DNA of 16,553 nt from positions 1 through 16,553 of the forward strand of contig CAZQKR010000069.1 of NCBI GenBank assembly GCA_964594045.1. The letters are read 5' to 3'. The translations under genes were made by a program, and so were the position numbers. Source of the stretch: UBA2365 sp964594045 (lineage in GTDB: Bacteria; Bacteroidota; Bacteroidia; Chitinophagales; Saprospiraceae). Each line of letters opens with the position of its first letter. Position 1 is the stretch's first letter. Shown one piece after another: positions 14,830 through 16,553 of this stretch. The notes beneath the pieces are model-generated. The model made no database searches, was not told the origin of the DNA, and was given only the letters and a program-made list of their open reading frames with translations.

Positions 14830-16140
14830 TCACATCACACTGATCCTGATCATGGTACCGGGTGCAGGCTGGTTATTATAGGAAAAATTATTCAGTTTGA
14901 CAATGGAGTCCAGGCTTGCATTGGGATACCTTCTGGCTACATCGCGAAGTGTTTCGCCCGGTTTGAGCCGGTACATCACAAAAGATTCCCGTCTTGGATA
15001 TTGTTTGGGCTTGATGGAGTTGACTGCCTGTTCGCTCAGTGTGGCGAAATCAACTTTGTTGCCTCTGTCCTTTGGGAGATCGAACTGCTTGACCGGAACC
15101 GGCGTAAATTCTTTTTTCTCCTGAAAATCATACAACATCAATCCTACCACTGCGGGATGAAAATTCATCCGGATATAGTAGTTATAATCTATACTGTTGG
15201 GGCTGAGCAACTGTATGTTCTCGTGATCTTCAGATTGCAGCAATTTATACATAGCCTGTCTTGGCAGAACCAATTTATAACCTTTCGTATTCGCAGGTAT
15301 GAAGTTTTTCAGATAGCTTCTGTTCAGATTCTGGATAATGTCCAGATCGGTGCCGGTCAGTCTTGAAATTTCCTGGAAGGAAAGGTGTTGATAAACCAAC
15401 GCCTCCTGATTTTCAAAATAATAAATATCCGGTTTGGCAGGCAGCAACTGATGATCGTAATGGTATTTATACAGATATTTGGCTGCGATAAATTTTGGAA
15501 TGTATTTGCGGGTTTCTTTCGGAAGCCTGCTCTGAATGGACCAGTAATCCTTTTTACCGGTTTGACTGATCGCCCTGTTGATCGCTCCGGGTCCGCAGTT
15601 GTATGCCGCCATGGCCAGCGTCCAGTCACCGAACTCGCCATACAGGTAGGTCAGATAATCCAATGCAGCATCCGTTGCCTCATTGACCGTATATCTTTCA
15701 TCCAGATTTTTGTTGATGGACAAGCCAAAGGCTGTTGCAGTGGGCTTCATGAACTGCCATAATCCGGCCGCACCTTTACGCGAAACAGAATTGATCTGCA
15801 GCGAAGATTCAATCACGGAAATGTATTTGATCTCTTCAGGCAAATTGCGCTCCCGGATCTTTTGTTCAAATACCGGAAAATAGATCGCTGTACGTCCAAG
15901 CAGTTCTTCAGAGTTTTTTCTTTGTTCATTGAGGTAACTGTCAACTGCCGCTTTGACCATATCATTGTAGCGGTAATCAACAAATCCGGACATGTTGGTG
16001 ATCTTGGCTCTCAGGTCAGCATCTGTAACTTTGGCATATGATGTTTTGCCTGCATCGGATGACGATGCCGGCAAAGCCAGAAATAAAAGTAAACTTAAAT
16101 TTAATAAAGCGCTCCAGATATTTAATTTGGATACAATCAT
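14830..16140 (-). CDS. MltD-like lytic transglycosylase with LysM
   Basis: A 436-residue periplasmic enzyme that would cleave the MurNAc-GlcNAc bond of peptidoglycan. It has an N-terminal signal peptide (hydrophobic core at about 8-24, ending ALPASSS; no lipobox seen, unlike E. coli MltD). The SLT catalytic domain covers about 85-230, with catalytic Glu 111 in YISVIESSLQ, then SRKGAAGLWQFM and AAYNCGPGAINRAI, all family signatures. A LysM-like segment (LSFQEISRLTGTDLDIIQNL to YKLVLP) follows, and a clear C-terminal LysM, YRLKPGETLRDVARRYP to GTMIRISVM, occupies the last 48 residues for glycan binding. The ATG at 16140 was chosen over a TTG at 16161 because it starts the signal peptide. It is convergent with the DUF3078 gene. 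Confidence 0.93.
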   Translation of the reverse strand: MIVSKLNIWSALLNLSLLLFLALPASSSDAGKTSYAKVTDADLRAKITNMSGFVDYRYNDMVKAAVDSYLNEQRKNSEELLGRTAIYFPVFEQKIRERNLPEEIKYISVIESSLQINSVSRKGAAGLWQFMKPTATAFGLSINKNLDERYTVNEATDAALDYLTYLYGEFGDWTLAMAAYNCGPGAINRAISQTGKKDYWSIQSRLPKETRKYIPKFIAAKYLYKYHYDHQLLPAKPDIYYFENQEALVYQHLSFQEISRLTGTDLDIIQNLNRSYLKNFIPANTKGYKLVLPRQAMYKLLQSEDHENIQLLSPNSIDYNYYIRMNFHPAVVGLMLYDFQEKKEFTPVPVKQFDLPKDRGNKVDFATLSEQAVNSIKPKQYPRRESFVMYRLKPGETLRDVARRYPNASLDSIVKLNNFSYNNQPAPGTMIRISVM

Positions 16141-16553
16141 GAAATTATAATTTGTTAACAATAATGCAAGCTTATCACTTTAAAAACAAGGGATTACAAG
16201 CCGGCAAAATCCGCATTTTAATTTCCCAGATTGAAATTTAATAACAACTTAAACGGAAATTCTGCGCAAAGATACCTATAAAATCGAAAAATTACAAATA
16301 TTTATACATTAATAAATAAAATAATATATAAAATACTGCATATCAATTATTAAAAACAAATAAATTTTTATAAAGTATTTTGCGATCTGACTATCTTATT
16401 AATTGTCAACCGCATACTGCAGTTTTGATTCCAGACCATTTATGTTGCCTGATTCCATCAGACAGGTTAAAAATGCGAATTTTGGGTAAATTTCTAACTA
16501 TCAATAGTTCGTTAAAAAAATAAATAAATAGTTGATATTCAGTAAAATAAGTA
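16141..16553. other. AT-rich right end, upstream of the lytic transglycosylase gene
   Basis: No gene is recognised in 413 bases. It holds the promoter below, a very AT-rich tract (about 16295-16380), and small inverted repeats: CTGAT-TCC-ATCAG (16449-16461) and AACTAT-CA-ATAGTT (16496-16509). The far end may be upstream sequence of a gene outside the window. Confidence 0.5.
16267..16298 (-). promoter_or_regulatory. Near-consensus Bacteroidota promoter for the lytic transglycosylase
   Basis: On the minus strand TTTG (16298-16295), a 20-base spacer and TATCTTTG (16274-16267) match the TTTG-N19/20-TAnnTTTG consensus almost exactly. The transcript would start near 16259 and carry a leader of about 120 nt to the ATG at 16140. 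Confidence 0.75.

Overview
The window (about 16.5 kb, roughly 40% GC) looks like chromosome of a Bacteroidota bacterium. Several upstream regions carry the phylum's -7 promoter box TAnnTTTG (3353-3360, 13780-13787, and on the minus strand 16274-16267 with a well-spaced TTTG -33 box). Shine-Dalgarno sequences are mostly weak or absent, and one gene encodes a Bacteroidota-type DUF3078 outer-membrane protein. Placement below phylum (perhaps the Saprospiria/Chitinophagia side) is only an impression. No rRNA, tRNA, CRISPR array or intact insertion sequence was seen.

Left part (1-4300, plus strand): a terminator of an unseen upstream gene; a small four-helix membrane protein of unknown function; an EamA/DMT exporter starting at TTG; a 645-base non-coding stretch holding a structured inverted-repeat element; then the housekeeping pair prs (PRPP synthetase) and rplY (long-form ribosomal protein L25/Ctc), each with its own terminator, rplY also with its own promoter.

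Middle part (4306-13036, minus strand): a drug-efflux type locus. Read in the direction of transcription it is a TetR regulator, a TolC-like outer-membrane channel, a lipoprotein membrane fusion protein, two separate ABC ATPases, two ABC-2 permeases and a MATE exporter. The order and families match the E. coli cecR-ybhGFSR group, but the tandem ATPase YbhF is split into two genes and a dedicated outer-membrane channel is included. The two ATPases have complementary degenerate motifs, which predicts one competent and one degenerate ATP site in a heterodimer. Two non-coding spacers interrupt the locus: a repeat-rich one (10745-11132) between channel and fusion protein, and one (7928-8186) between ATPases and permeases.

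Right part (13263-16553): a GuaD-like nucleoside deaminase divergent from tetR, across a spacer with two exact palindromes; the DUF3078 protein with a good -7 box; and, convergent with it across a shared bidirectional terminator, an MltD-like lytic transglycosylase with LysM modules, driven from a near-consensus promoter in the AT-rich right end.

Most of the window is ordinary core and efflux content. The points most worth checking are the inverted-repeat element at 1800-2008, the asymmetric ATPase pair, the repeat-rich spacer inside the efflux locus, the palindromes between tetR and the deaminase gene, and a short leader ORF overlapping the rplY start.
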